DNA of 64,000 bases from Pontibacter ramchanderi (GCF_002846395.1 NZ_PJMU01000002.1:496001-560000); one strand, 5' to 3'. Positions 51,835 to 60,393 are shown, counted from the first letter of the stretch. Notes: generated by a model from the sequence alone, not told the origin. A program made the numbers and translations.

Positions 51835-52398
51835 ATGACGGAAGAAATTCAGTTTTACCTCAGCGAAGCCGAGGAGTCGATGCAGAAAGCGTTGCAGCAC
51901 ACAAACTCTGAACTGCTAAAAATCAGAGCAGGTAAAGCCTCTCCTGCCATGGTAGAGGACCTGCGTGTAGACTACTACGGTACTCCTACGCCCATCTCTC
52001 AGGTAGCAAACATCACCATCCCGGACGCTCGCACGCTCATGATCAAGCCATGGGAAAAAAATATGATTGGCGAAGTTGGAAAAGCAATCAAGAACAGCGA
52101 CCTGAACCTGAACCCACTGGTGGAAGCCGATGGTGTTCGCCTGAACATCCCCGCTCTGACTGAGGAGCGCCGCCGCGAACTGGTAAAGCAGGTAAAGAAC
52201 GAAACTGAGTCTGGCAAAATCGCTATCCGCAACATCCGAAAAGATGTAAACGACTCGCTGCGTAAGCTGCAGAAAGAAGGCACTTCTGAAGATGCCGTGC
52301 GCGATGCTGAAGCAAAGGTGCAGAAACTGACGGATGCCTACATCGTGAAGATCGATGAGCTGCTGACTAAGAAGGAAGCTGAGATCATGACGATTTAA
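51835..52398 (+). CDS. frr: Ribosome recycling factor
   Basis: With EF-G it splits post-termination ribosomes. 187 residues, the usual length: EEIQFYLSEAEESMQKALQH, ELLKIRAGKASPAMVEDLRV with the conserved Arg of the KIRAG motif, DYYGTPTPISQVANITIPDA, and the C-terminal helix end. It follows pyrH by 61 bases. A strong terminator comes 22 bases after its stop codon. Confidence 0.98.
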   Translation: MTEEIQFYLSEAEESMQKALQHTNSELLKIRAGKASPAMVEDLRVDYYGTPTPISQVANITIPDARTLMIKPWEKNMIGEVGKAIKNSDLNLNPLVEADGVRLNIPALTEERRRELVKQVKNETESGKIAIRNIRKDVNDSLRKLQKEGTSEDAVRDAEAKVQKLTDAYIVKIDELLTKKEAEIMTI

Positions 52399-52420
52399 GT
52401 GAGCAACCATACTATTACAA

Positions 52421-52452
52421 AAGAAGCCCGCTGAGTCATCAGCGGGCTTCTT
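52421..52452. terminator. bidirectional intrinsic terminator between frr and nadD
   Basis: A 12-base perfect stem (AAGAAGCCCGCT at 52421-52432 with its complement at 52441-52452), 8-base loop, T-rich on the plus strand. It sits between convergent frr and nadD. Two AGGTATA-type words in inverted order follow at 52471-52487. Confidence 0.9.
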
Positions 52453-52474
52453 TATTTTTATACTGCAGTTATAC

Positions 52475-53047
52475 CTACAGGTATAGCTTATGCACTTTTA
52501 TATACGCAGCCACCTCGTCGGGTACCATGTACTTGATAGACTTCTCCTCTTTTATGCACTGCCGGATGAACGTAGCCGAGATATCCAGCACAGGTGCTTT
52601 TACAAAGGTCACATTCGGCATGGCCGGAAGCTCAGTTGTGGTAGAGCCGGAGCGAGGGTATACGTATACCCGATGATACTCCAGGATACGCTCGTAATTT
52701 TTCCACTTCGGAAAGAGCGGCAGATTGTCTTCCCCCATGATCAGCACAAACTCATAGCTGGGGTACTTCTCCTGCAGGTAGGTAAGTGTGTCAATGGTAT
52801 AGCTCGGCTTGGGCATGTTAAACTCGATGTTCGATACTCCCAGGCTCGGATTGTCGGCCACAGCCAACGACACCATGTGCAAACGGTCGAACTCGTGCAG
52901 CAGCGTATTGCTTGGTTTAAAAGGATTCTGCGGCGAAACGACCAGCCAGACTGTATCCAGATCCGTGTTGTTAGCCATGAAATTGGCCAGGATCAAGTGC
53001 CCGATGTGGATGGGGTTAAAGGAGCCGAACAGCAACCCTACCTTCAT
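52475..53047 (-). CDS. nadD: Nicotinate-nucleotide adenylyltransferase
   Basis: Adenylylates nicotinate mononucleotide in NAD synthesis. 190 residues: the nucleotidyltransferase motif LLFGSFNPIHIGHLI with the HxGH site, and IYVYPRSG plus the second motif DISATFIRQCI (ISxTxxR type). It overlaps gmk by 4 bases (ATGA), so the two are translationally coupled. Confidence 0.96.
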   Translation of the reverse strand: MKVGLLFGSFNPIHIGHLILANFMANNTDLDTVWLVVSPQNPFKPSNTLLHEFDRLHMVSLAVADNPSLGVSNIEFNMPKPSYTIDTLTYLQEKYPSYEFVLIMGEDNLPLFPKWKNYERILEYHRVYVYPRSGSTTTELPAMPNVTFVKAPVLDISATFIRQCIKEEKSIKYMVPDEVAAYIKVHKLYL

Positions 53048-53628
53048 ACGATAGCCGGTTCAGCGTTCAGAAACTCGTTCACCAGCTTTTCTGCCTTAGC
53101 GCAGGCTTCTTCGAGGTTATCGTTCACGATTACCTTGTCAAACTGGTCCTCGAACTTGATCTCGAACTCAGCTTTGAACACGCGGCTCGAGATGCTGGAG
53201 GCAGAGTCTGTGTTGCGGGCTTGCAGGCGCTTGGCCAGTTCTTCAATGGAAGGCGGTTTTACAAATACCGCCAGCGCTCTCTCTTTGTAAAAATGCTTTA
53301 TGCTTAGTCCTCCTTTAACATCTACGTCCAGTATCACGTGCTTGCCACTTTTCCAGATGCGCTCTATTTCCGATTTTAAAGTGCCGTAGAAGGCACCTTC
53401 GTATACCTCCTCCCACTCAACAAACTCGTCTCTTGCAATCTTCTGCTTGAATTCTTCTGGTGTTATGAAGTAGTAGTCTTTTCCGTTTTCCTCGGTGCGG
53501 CCGCGCTTGTCGCGTGTGCAGGCCGAAATAGAGAAGGCAAGTGACGGGTTTACCTGTAAGAGGTGCTTTACAATAGTGGTTTTGCCGGCACCGGAGGGAG
53601 CCGAAAAAATGATAATCTTTCCTTGCAT
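53044..53628 (-). CDS. gmk: Guanylate kinase
   Basis: Phosphorylates GMP to GDP. 194 residues: P-loop SAPSGAGKTTIVKHLLQ at about residues 9-25, the GMP-binding segment (STRDKRGRTEENGKDYYFIT-type; here the motif reads ACTRDKRGRTEENGKDYYFI), and GTLKSEIERIWKSGKHVILD. It follows the anti-sigma gene by 6 bases and overlaps nadD by 4 bases, giving the order sigma, anti-sigma, gmk, nadD on one strand. Confidence 0.97.
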   Translation of the reverse strand: MQGKIIIFSAPSGAGKTTIVKHLLQVNPSLAFSISACTRDKRGRTEENGKDYYFITPEEFKQKIARDEFVEWEEVYEGAFYGTLKSEIERIWKSGKHVILDVDVKGGLSIKHFYKERALAVFVKPPSIEELAKRLQARNTDSASSISSRVFKAEFEIKFEDQFDKVIVNDNLEEACAKAEKLVNEFLNAEPAIV

Positions 53629-53634
53629 CAGAGG

Positions 53635-53916
53635 TTATACAGTTTCTTGAATTCTGGCTTTAATGGACAAAGCTAAGCTTTCCGGCACAATTACGCGCTT
53701 AAGATGACCACTTACAAGCCCTTTGAGGAGTTTTTGCTTTTGATGGCTTTCGAAGCAAGGTACGCACTCTTCGATGTGGGTATTAAAATAGGCCTGTTCT
53801 TCAGTGGAGGCTTCCCCATCAATCATCAGGTCCAACAAATGAGCAATCTTGTCACACTCCGATTCATGCCCGTCTTCGGAAAGTTTCTGGTGCGTTTCTG
53901 TAAATCTTGATTCCAT
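53635..53916 (-). CDS. Zinc-binding anti-sigma factor (RsrA-like)
   Basis: A 93-residue cytoplasmic anti-sigma factor of the ZAS family with no membrane helix. Zinc ligands are Cys21, His47, Cys51 and Cys54, in the arrangement C-x25-H-x3-C-x2-C. From memory this is the spacing of Streptomyces RsrA (Cys11, His37, Cys41, Cys44), which releases SigR upon disulfide stress. The segments HESECDKIAHLLDLMIDGE and HIEECVPCFESHQKQKLLKG also resemble RsrA; the later Cys pair of RsrA (position 61-62) is missing, reading HLKR instead. It starts 25 bases after the sigma gene, so they form one operon. Redox sensing is inference. Confidence 0.85.
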   Translation of the reverse strand: MESRFTETHQKLSEDGHESECDKIAHLLDLMIDGEASTEEQAYFNTHIEECVPCFESHQKQKLLKGLVSGHLKRVIVPESLALSIKARIQETV

Positions 53917-53941
53917 CTTAACTCAAACTCTTTAGGTTATT

Positions 53942-54535
53942 CTAACTGTTATATCCCATGCTCTTCGCATATTTCTCCAACTTCTCTTTCAAAGAGTTAC
54001 GGGCCCGATGCAGCCTGGAGCGCACGGTACCGATCGGTATATCCAGAATTTTAGCCATTTCCTCGTAGGTGAAGCCCTCGAGGTCGCAAAGTATGATCAC
54101 GGTTCTGAAGTCGACCGGCAACGCGTTCAGGGCACTGGCCACCTCGTCGCCAATCAGGTCCTGTACGCTCTCGGTGCGCATGTCGGTGGTGGAAGCTACG
54201 CCCCCCTCACCCTCAACGTCGTCCGAATTGTAATATCCTTCGACCTCGCTATAGTCTACCTTAGCAGGCTGTTTGCTCTTTTTCCGGAACTCATTGATGA
54301 AAGAGTTCTTCAGGATTCGGAACAGCCAGGCTTTTGCATTAGTTCCTTGCTCAAAGTAATCGAAAAAGCGATAAGCCTTCAGGTATGTCTCCTGCACCAG
54401 GTCATTGGCATCATCTTCATCGAGGGTGAGCCTGTAGGCAAAATTGTACAGAGGATCCAGGACAGGCAGCAACTCCGCCTCGAAACGGGCGTCTTTTTCC
54501 TCTTTACTCAACTGTTTACCTGTTTGCTCGCTCAT
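53942..54535 (-). CDS. ECF-type sigma factor (SigR-like)
   Basis: A 197-residue sigma-70 family factor with regions 2 and 4 only. Region 2: LLPVLDPLYNFAYRLTLDED and DANDLVQETYLKAYRFFDYF; then GTNAKAWLFRILKNSFINEF, the -10-binding part. An acidic linker (DVEGEGGVA) follows, then region 4 (FRTVIILCDLEGFTYEEMAK, IPIGTVRSRLHRARNSLKEK). The wording of regions 2.3-2.4 is strikingly like actinobacterial SigR. Its anti-sigma gene follows. The regulon cannot be read from the window. Confidence 0.92.
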   Translation of the reverse strand: MSEQTGKQLSKEEKDARFEAELLPVLDPLYNFAYRLTLDEDDANDLVQETYLKAYRFFDYFEQGTNAKAWLFRILKNSFINEFRKKSKQPAKVDYSEVEGYYNSDDVEGEGGVASTTDMRTESVQDLIGDEVASALNALPVDFRTVIILCDLEGFTYEEMAKILDIPIGTVRSRLHRARNSLKEKLEKYAKSMGYNS

Positions 54536-54582
54536 TTGACTTGATTTTGTAATTTATAAAGTCGTAATCGCGTAATTATACG

Positions 54583-54590
54583 CAAATATA
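54583..54590 (-). promoter_or_regulatory. possible -7 box for the sigma/anti-sigma/gmk/nadD operon
   Basis: TATATTTG on the minus strand (TAnnTTTG match), 48 bases before the sigma start codon. The -33 TTG is not seen. An ECF sigma often controls its own promoter, which would look different. Confidence 0.3.
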
Positions 54591-54764
54591 GAAATTTTAA
54601 TTACATACCTCCCTTGCCGCTTTTGGGTTGCATCGTTCTGTAGAGGCATGTACGGATCGGCCCGCTTTTAGGCGCCCTCATCCATTTCTTTACTAGCAAC
54701 ATACGGATTTTCAGAACTTTCAGCAGTTCCTGCGCTTTTTTTAATTGAATTAAGTGTTAAAACT

Positions 54765-54772
54765 TAATTTTG
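54765..54772 (+). promoter_or_regulatory. possible -7 box for the glycosyltransferase gene
   Basis: TAATTTTG on the plus strand, 30 bases before the start codon. A TTG at 54745-54747 lies 17 bases upstream of it, slightly shorter than the 19-21 seen at the strong promoters of this window. Confidence 0.45.
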
Positions 54773-54802
54773 CATTTCCAACCACTCAGGTTGCTTTGAA
54801 GC

Positions 54803-56344
54803 ATGAGCCAAGCCATATCCGTTACCATTCTGACTAAAAACAGCCAGCAGTACCTCGCTGACTGCTTGCAGGCATTGCACCGCTTTGCCGAGATAATTGT
54901 ACTGGACAATGGCTCTGCAGACGAAACACTGGCCATTGCCGCCCGCTTTCCGAATGTACGTATCGTGGAGCACCCCTTCATCGGATTTGGACCGATGAAG
55001 AACCTGGCCGCGCAGCATGCCACCCACGCTTGGGTGCTATCTGTCGATAGTGATGAAGTGCTTTCGCCGCAATTGGCTGACGAGCTTCTTGCACTGAACC
55101 TGGGCGACACACGCCAGGTATACAGTTTTCTGCGCCACAACTTTTATGGCAAAAAACACATCAAGGCCTGTGGTTGGGACAACGATTATGTGTTGCGCCT
55201 GTACCATAAAGGCACTACCCGCTTCGCCGACCTGCCCGTGCACGAGCATATCCTGACAGAAGGTATGCAGGTACAACGCCTGCAAGGCACCATGGATCAC
55301 TTCTCTTTCAACAGCATTTCGCAATTGATCGGGAAGATGGACCAGTACACAACCCTTTTTGCCCGGGAGAAACGATTCCGGAAAAATTCCTCCCCTGCCA
55401 AAAGTTGTTTTAAATGGGCTTTCTCGCTCTTCAGGAACTATGTGATGCAGCGCGGTTTTTTGTATGGGTACGAAGGGATGGCCATTTCTTTCTCAAACGC
55501 CAACGGCACTTTTTACAAATACATGAAACTGCACGAAGAAAACCAACGCCTCGGCATCAGCCTGGTTATTACCACCTACAACTGGAAAGAGGCCTTGGGC
55601 ACCGTGTTGCAAAGTGCTTTTAACCAAAGCGAGCTACCGCGCGAGATCATTGTTGCCGATGATGGATCAAGAGACGACACGCGTGCGCTTGTGGAGCGCC
55701 TGGCGAAGGAGTCTCCGGTGCCGTTGCTGCACAGTTGGCAGGAGGACCTTGGCTTCAGGGCGGCCGAAAGCCGGAACAAGGCGATCGCAATGGCAACGGG
55801 TGAGTATGTTGTGATAATTGACGGCGATATGGTGCTGCACCCTGACTTTTTGAAAGGTCATCGTCGGGCTGCCCGCAAGGGTTATTTCACGCAGGGGAAG
55901 CGGGTGCTCCTGAGCCCTTCGTTAAGCCAGGACCTGATTCAACGGGGACCAAAGGTTATCTCTCCTATTTCGTCAGGTATAAAGAACAGGCTCAACGCGA
56001 CAAACGCTCCTTTTCTGTCGAGCCTATTCAGTAAAGAAAAGACGGGCATCGCTTCCATCAAGAGCTGCAACATGGGCTTTTGGATGGAGGATATCATTCG
56101 GGTGAACGGTTTTAATGAGGACTTCGTGGGTTGGGGCCGCGAAGACAGTGAGTTTGCCATCCGATTGCTTAACAGTGGCACCAAACGGCAAAACCTTGCC
56201 TTCGGAGGTATAGCCTATCACCTGCATCACCAGGAGAACTCCCGCCAAAGCCTGGCTGCCAATGACATCCTGCTAGAGCGAGCCATCTCCGAAAAAAGCA
56301 CCTTCTGCCCCAACGGCATTGACAAACACCTCACAACAGCGTAG
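54803..56344 (+). CDS. Two-domain family 2 glycosyltransferase (fused GT2-GT2)
   Basis: A 513-residue protein made of two GT-A fold domains. Domain 1, about residues 1-245, is like the LPS core transferase family WaaE/KdtX: ISVTILTKNSQQYLADCLQA, IIVLDNGSADETL, VLSVDSDEVLSPQL (DxD). Domain 2, about 250-500, starts LGISLVITTYNWKEALGTVL, with VADDGSRDD and YVVIIDGDMVLHPDFL (DGD), and ends with a galactosyltransferase-type C-terminal motif (NMGFWMEDIIRVNGFNEDFV, GWGREDSEFAIRLL). Both nucleotide-sugar sites look intact, so it may add two sugars in succession to LPS core or O-antigen. No other LPS genes are near. A hairpin terminator follows. Confidence 0.9.
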   Translation: MSQAISVTILTKNSQQYLADCLQALHRFAEIIVLDNGSADETLAIAARFPNVRIVEHPFIGFGPMKNLAAQHATHAWVLSVDSDEVLSPQLADELLALNLGDTRQVYSFLRHNFYGKKHIKACGWDNDYVLRLYHKGTTRFADLPVHEHILTEGMQVQRLQGTMDHFSFNSISQLIGKMDQYTTLFAREKRFRKNSSPAKSCFKWAFSLFRNYVMQRGFLYGYEGMAISFSNANGTFYKYMKLHEENQRLGISLVITTYNWKEALGTVLQSAFNQSELPREIIVADDGSRDDTRALVERLAKESPVPLLHSWQEDLGFRAAESRNKAIAMATGEYVVIIDGDMVLHPDFLKGHRRAARKGYFTQGKRVLLSPSLSQDLIQRGPKVISPISSGIKNRLNATNAPFLSSLFSKEKTGIASIKSCNMGFWMEDIIRVNGFNEDFVGWGREDSEFAIRLLNSGTKRQNLAFGGIAYHLHHQENSRQSLAANDILLERAISEKSTFCPNGIDKHLTTA

Positions 56345-56366
56345 CATTCCTTCTGTTTCCCCTATC

Positions 56367-56406
56367 CCTATACCTGCTGCATGTACAATAATGCAGCAGG
56401 TATAGG
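56367..56406 (+). terminator. intrinsic terminator built from inverted TATACCT words
   Basis: A perfect 16-base stem (CCTATACCTGCTGCAT at 56367-56382 with its complement at 56391-56406), 8-base loop, followed by CCTTCCTTTTT. The arms contain TATACCT and AGGTATA, the over-represented word of this genome region. It follows the glycosyltransferase stop codon by 22 bases. Confidence 0.82.
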
Positions 56407-56572
56407 CCTTCCTTTTTATGCGACTACTTTCTATACCTGGAACAATGGCATAACATCGGGTAAAGGTATAAGCAACAAAAGTGCAGCTTTACAGTAATAT
56501 AAACATTATGTTATTTTTTATTACAAAATATATTAACTTTATATATTACTCGCACTAACGCACTAACCCCAG
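56407..56572. other. 166-base region upstream of the sensor kinase
   Basis: Non-coding. It carries a further TATACC word (56431-56440 region) and GGTATA (about 56465), then a very AT-rich stretch (56497-56555). Within it, TAACTTTA at about 56534 is one base off the -7 consensus. Probably the promoter of the two-component genes; no clear operator. Confidence 0.4.
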
Positions 56573-59545
56573 ATGCGCCTTACTGGTCTTATACTTCTGT
56601 TGGTAATTTCGCTCCACCTTCAGGCGCAGCAGTTCAATTTTCGTAACTGGTCGCTTGAGCAGGGCTTGCCGCAGTCGCAGGTAAATGATGTGATACAGGA
56701 CCATAAAGGGCAGCTCTGGGTTGCAACTTACGGGGGGCTAAGCCGCTTTGATGGGTCCACTTTCCATACCTACACAAAACGGGACGGCATGAGCAGTAAC
56801 AGCATCAGCTGCCTCCTGCTCGATAGTAGGCACCGCCTTTGGATCGGCACTACCGACAAGGGGCTCATGCTGCATACCAGTGATGGCTTTTACGGATACG
56901 ACCTGCAGGCGGGGCTGCCACCCGGTGGGGTATACAGTATAGCAGAAGACAGCCAGGGCACTATTTGGGTAGCTACGGGCAGTGGCATCTACTCTTTGAC
57001 CAAGAATAAGTTTGTAAGGCACCCGATCTTACCTCCTACCCACTTCAACGACATTCTCTTCACGGCCACTAACGAGCTTTGGGCAGCTAGCGACTCCCAG
57101 GGCGTTTACAGGGTGAATGCAAAAGGCCTCATTCACTATACTACTGCCAATAGCGCCCTGCCGCATGATGCCGTCAATGTGTTGAACCAGTCACCTGACG
57201 GTACCATCTGGATAGGCACGGCAAATGGGGCGGCGACTTTTAAGCTGAACAATCTGGAAGAATTTGATCTGCCGGCAGGTATACAGAACCCCAACATCCG
57301 CGACTTTACTACTGATAACTATGGACATCAGTGGCTGAGTGTGCACCTCAATGGCATTCTCAAATTCGATGGGAAGGAATTCCAGCACCTCACCCGCTAC
57401 AGTGGCTTGCGCACCGACAAAGTCAACTGCATCACAACAGACCGCGAAGGGAATATCTGGATCGGAACGACCGGCCATGGCCTGATGCAGTATCGTAATC
57501 CCTGGTTTGTCCATTACTTCGATATGGGGCAGGTGAAGGAGCCCGTGGTAACGGCACTGGCACAGGATACCAAGGGCAGGGTATGGCTCGGCACCGATGA
57601 CGGTTACGCAGCTTTTATGGAAAGCGGCATCCTGAACTGGCTGGAGACCGATATCTGGCCGAAAGGAACAACCCTGCACAGTATGTGGGTAGCGAACGAA
57701 AAAGATGTATGGGTGTGCACCAGCAACGGACTTTACCGGTTAGGCCCGGCTAATATATCCCACTACGGTACCGCCCAAGGCTTGCCCGCAGCGGAGGTAT
57801 ACCAAGCCTTGCCGATGGGGAACGGCGACCTTTTGCTCGCAACTGCAGCCGGCTTAGCTGTTTTGCCCCCGAACCGGCTCCAAATCAACCCCTTACAAAA
57901 ACCACAGCTCACCGGCAAGGTATACGCCCTGCACCGCGACAGCAATGGCAGAATATGGGTGGGTGCAGAGAAAGGTGTGTTCAACTACGAAGCGGGCAGT
58001 GTGCAGTCATCAGCCGGGCTGGGCGATACAGGGTTTGGGGAGATACGCACGATAGCCGAAGACGCATCAGGCACGCTGTATTTTGGCGGTTTCAATTATG
58101 GCATTATGGCCTGGCACGACAAATGGAAAGCGCCCAAGGTGTTCAACTCCCGCAACGGGCTCCCCAATGAAGGTATAAAGAGCCTGTTCGTTGACAACAC
58201 AAATCACCTGTGGGTGGGCACCAGCCGTGGGGTGCTGAAGGTGCAGCTTGACCAGTTGCATGACTTGGGGCGCCTCACCATCCGGTCCTACGCAAACCAG
58301 GAGGGTTTCAGGGGGCTCGAAGTCAGCAACAAGGGAATTACGCAAACACCGGACGGCACGGTATGGTTTGCCACAGCCAAGGGCCTGACCATGTACCTGC
58401 CCGAAATGGACCGGCGCAACCAGGTATACCCGCATACCATGCTCACCAGCATCATGCTCTTCCAGAAGCCCACCGACTGGGAGAGCATGGGCTACAAGGT
58501 CGACTCCACATCCGGATTACCCCTTGACCTGCGGCTACCGCACAACCGTAACCACCTCACGTTCGACTTTCAGGGTATATCGCTCACAGCCCCCGACCGG
58601 GTACGCTACCGCTATCGCCTCAAAGGGCACGACGATCAGTGGTCAGCGGTTTCGGATTACTCCTTTGCCACCTATGCCAGCCTCGACCCGGGCACCTATA
58701 CCTTTCAGTTGCTGGCCGCCAACAGCGACGGTTACTGGACCCCAAGCCCGCTCTCCTATACCTTTACCATCGTGCCCCCGGTATGGCGCCGGGAGTGGTT
58801 CATTGTGCTGCTGGTGCTGTTGGGCACGGCTGCCACCATCAGTGTAGTCAGGTTGCGTGAAAGGAGCCTAGTGAAACTAAATACAATGCTAGAGCAAAAG
58901 GTGCAGCACCGCACCCAACTTCTGGAAGAGAAAAACCGCGAGAAGGAGATTCTGCTGAAAGAGATTCACCATCGCGTGAAGAATAACCTGCAGATCATCA
59001 TGAGTATGCTCAACCTGCAGACCCGGCGCGTGCAGGATCCCAAAGCACTGGAGGTGATGCAGTCGGTGCGGGGGCGGGTCAGGTCGATGGCTGTTTTGCA
59101 TGAGCGCCTTTACCAGCACGAGGACCTGGCTTCCATTGACCTGAGCGCCTATATAGCTGACATCTGCGAAGGTCTTGCCGCCACCTACGGCACAAAGGAG
59201 CGTCACATTAAGATAAAACTCGACATACCGCCAATCATGGTAGAGGCTGACACAGCTCTTTCGCTTGGTTTGATTGTGAATGAGCTTGTGTCCAATTCTG
59301 TTAAGTATGCCTTTCCAAATCAGTATGGCCAAATCGCCATTTACCTCATGCCCCTGCATAACGATACCTATACCTTGGTGGTGCATGACGACGGTATTGG
59401 GTTGCCATCCGACTTTGAGGAGCGGCGAAAGAAATCATTTGGCCTGCAACTGGTCCTGTCACTTGCCAGAAAACTGGGGGGTAGCATCGAGTTTCAAAAC
59501 AATAATGGTACAAAATCAATATTACATTTTGTTTTGGCATCGTAA
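56573..59545 (+). CDS. Beta-propeller sensor histidine kinase (reg_prop, Y_Y_Y, HisKA_2)
   Basis: A 990-residue membrane sensor kinase. Signal peptide at 1-18 (MRLTGLILLLVISLHLQA). Then a periplasmic beta-propeller of reg_prop repeats (about 25-640; recurring D-x-x-G-x-L/I-W-V/I-G-T words such as DREGNIWIGTTGHGL and DSNGRIWVGAEKGV), a Y_Y_Y domain (about 660-735; YRYRLKGHDDQWS), one membrane helix (about 742-763), a short coiled coil and the kinase core. The acceptor is His799 in EIHHRVKNNLQ (HisKA_2 type, not classic HisKA). The N-box is NELVSNSVKYAF from Asn903 and the G1 box DDGIGLP from Asp939. Unlike the hybrid regulators of gut Bacteroides it has no receiver or DNA-binding domain; the regulator is the next gene, 30 bases on. 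Confidence 0.95.
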   Translation: MRLTGLILLLVISLHLQAQQFNFRNWSLEQGLPQSQVNDVIQDHKGQLWVATYGGLSRFDGSTFHTYTKRDGMSSNSISCLLLDSRHRLWIGTTDKGLMLHTSDGFYGYDLQAGLPPGGVYSIAEDSQGTIWVATGSGIYSLTKNKFVRHPILPPTHFNDILFTATNELWAASDSQGVYRVNAKGLIHYTTANSALPHDAVNVLNQSPDGTIWIGTANGAATFKLNNLEEFDLPAGIQNPNIRDFTTDNYGHQWLSVHLNGILKFDGKEFQHLTRYSGLRTDKVNCITTDREGNIWIGTTGHGLMQYRNPWFVHYFDMGQVKEPVVTALAQDTKGRVWLGTDDGYAAFMESGILNWLETDIWPKGTTLHSMWVANEKDVWVCTSNGLYRLGPANISHYGTAQGLPAAEVYQALPMGNGDLLLATAAGLAVLPPNRLQINPLQKPQLTGKVYALHRDSNGRIWVGAEKGVFNYEAGSVQSSAGLGDTGFGEIRTIAEDASGTLYFGGFNYGIMAWHDKWKAPKVFNSRNGLPNEGIKSLFVDNTNHLWVGTSRGVLKVQLDQLHDLGRLTIRSYANQEGFRGLEVSNKGITQTPDGTVWFATAKGLTMYLPEMDRRNQVYPHTMLTSIMLFQKPTDWESMGYKVDSTSGLPLDLRLPHNRNHLTFDFQGISLTAPDRVRYRYRLKGHDDQWSAVSDYSFATYASLDPGTYTFQLLAANSDGYWTPSPLSYTFTIVPPVWRREWFIVLLVLLGTAATISVVRLRERSLVKLNTMLEQKVQHRTQLLEEKNREKEILLKEIHHRVKNNLQIIMSMLNLQTRRVQDPKALEVMQSVRGRVRSMAVLHERLYQHEDLASIDLSAYIADICEGLAATYGTKERHIKIKLDIPPIMVEADTALSLGLIVNELVSNSVKYAFPNQYGQIAIYLMPLHNDTYTLVVHDDGIGLPSDFEERRKKSFGLQLVLSLARKLGGSIEFQNNNGTKSILHFVLAS

Positions 59546-59575
59546 CTGATTACTTTTACGTATGGGATTAATACT

Positions 59576-60316
59576 ATGACAAAACCAAAAATTCTTATTT
59601 CGGAAGACGAAATTATAATCGCAGAAGACCTGGCTGCCTGTCTGGATGAGCTAGGTTACCAGACGTGTGCCATCGACTCCGGTGAGAACACGCTTGACAT
59701 GATCCGGACCATGCAGCCAGACCTGGTTTTGCTTGATGTAAACCTGAAAGGAGACATTGACGGCATTGAGATCGGCTCCAAAATTCGGGAGGAGTTCGAC
59801 ATCCCCTTCATATACCTGACAGCCTATGCCGACAAGGCCACCCTGGACAGGGCAAAGAAAACAGAGCCCGACGGTTTTCTGGCCAAACCCTTCGACGAAA
59901 AAAACCTCCGCTCTGCCATAGAGCTTGCCCTTTACAAACACGATTCCGGCCAAAAGTCAGGTGAAAACGGCGCAGGCAAGGCGCCAAAGGAAGCTGAGTC
60001 GCAACCCGACTACATTTTTGTAAAGGTAAAGCACCGCATCATCAAGGTGCAGTACAGCGATATTTTGTGGGTGGAGGCCTACGATAACTATTCATTCATC
60101 GTCACTGCGGATCAGAAATACCTGGTCAGCTCTACCCTGAAGGACATGGAGCATAAGCTGCCCTCCAATAACTTTGTGCGGGTGCACCGCTCTTACATTG
60201 CCAACCTGGACAAGGTAGAGGCGCTGGAGGAGAATGCAGTGGTGTTCTCCAGGGGCGATGTTCCGATTGGCAAGTCATATAAAAAGGCTTTGATGTCCCG
60301 CTTCAACATCATTTGA
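59576..60316 (+). CDS. LytTR-family response regulator
   Basis: A 246-residue transcription regulator. Receiver domain (1-120): acidic pocket SEDE, phospho-acceptor Asp54 in LVLLDVNLKGD, the Thr in YLTAYAD and the Lys in FLAKPF. A polar linker (about 122-142) leads to a LytTR DNA-binding domain (about 145-243; ILWVEAYDNYSFIVT, NFVRVHRSYIANLDKVEALE). It lies 30 bases after the sensor kinase, so the kinase most likely phosphorylates it. LytTR regulators bind direct repeats of about 9 bases; I did not find such a pair upstream of either gene with confidence. Confidence 0.95.
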   Translation: MTKPKILISEDEIIIAEDLAACLDELGYQTCAIDSGENTLDMIRTMQPDLVLLDVNLKGDIDGIEIGSKIREEFDIPFIYLTAYADKATLDRAKKTEPDGFLAKPFDEKNLRSAIELALYKHDSGQKSGENGAGKAPKEAESQPDYIFVKVKHRIIKVQYSDILWVEAYDNYSFIVTADQKYLVSSTLKDMEHKLPSNNFVRVHRSYIANLDKVEALEENAVVFSRGDVPIGKSYKKALMSRFNII

Positions 60317-60352
60317 ACGAACTAGTAAGCACCCCATACGTCAACATCATGC

Positions 60353-60393
60353 AAATGCCCTGATCCTGAAATATACACAGCGTCAGGGCATTT
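60353..60393 (+). terminator. intrinsic terminator after the response regulator
   Basis: An 11-base stem (AAATGCCCTGA at 60353-60363 with its complement at 60383-60393), 19-base loop, 36 bases after the response regulator stop codon. Confidence 0.78.

Larger units (their letters stand above)
54536..54802. other. 267-base gap between divergent sigma and glycosyltransferase genes
   Basis: No gene seen. The gap is a divergent promoter region: TAnnTTTG boxes at 54583-54590 (leftward) and 54765-54772 (rightward). The GC-rich middle (54650-54690) contains no clear hairpin. Confidence 0.5.

Noticed and set aside
52490..53290. 266-residue plus-strand frame over nadD and gmk
   Set aside because: Antisense to two clear enzymes with intact motifs.
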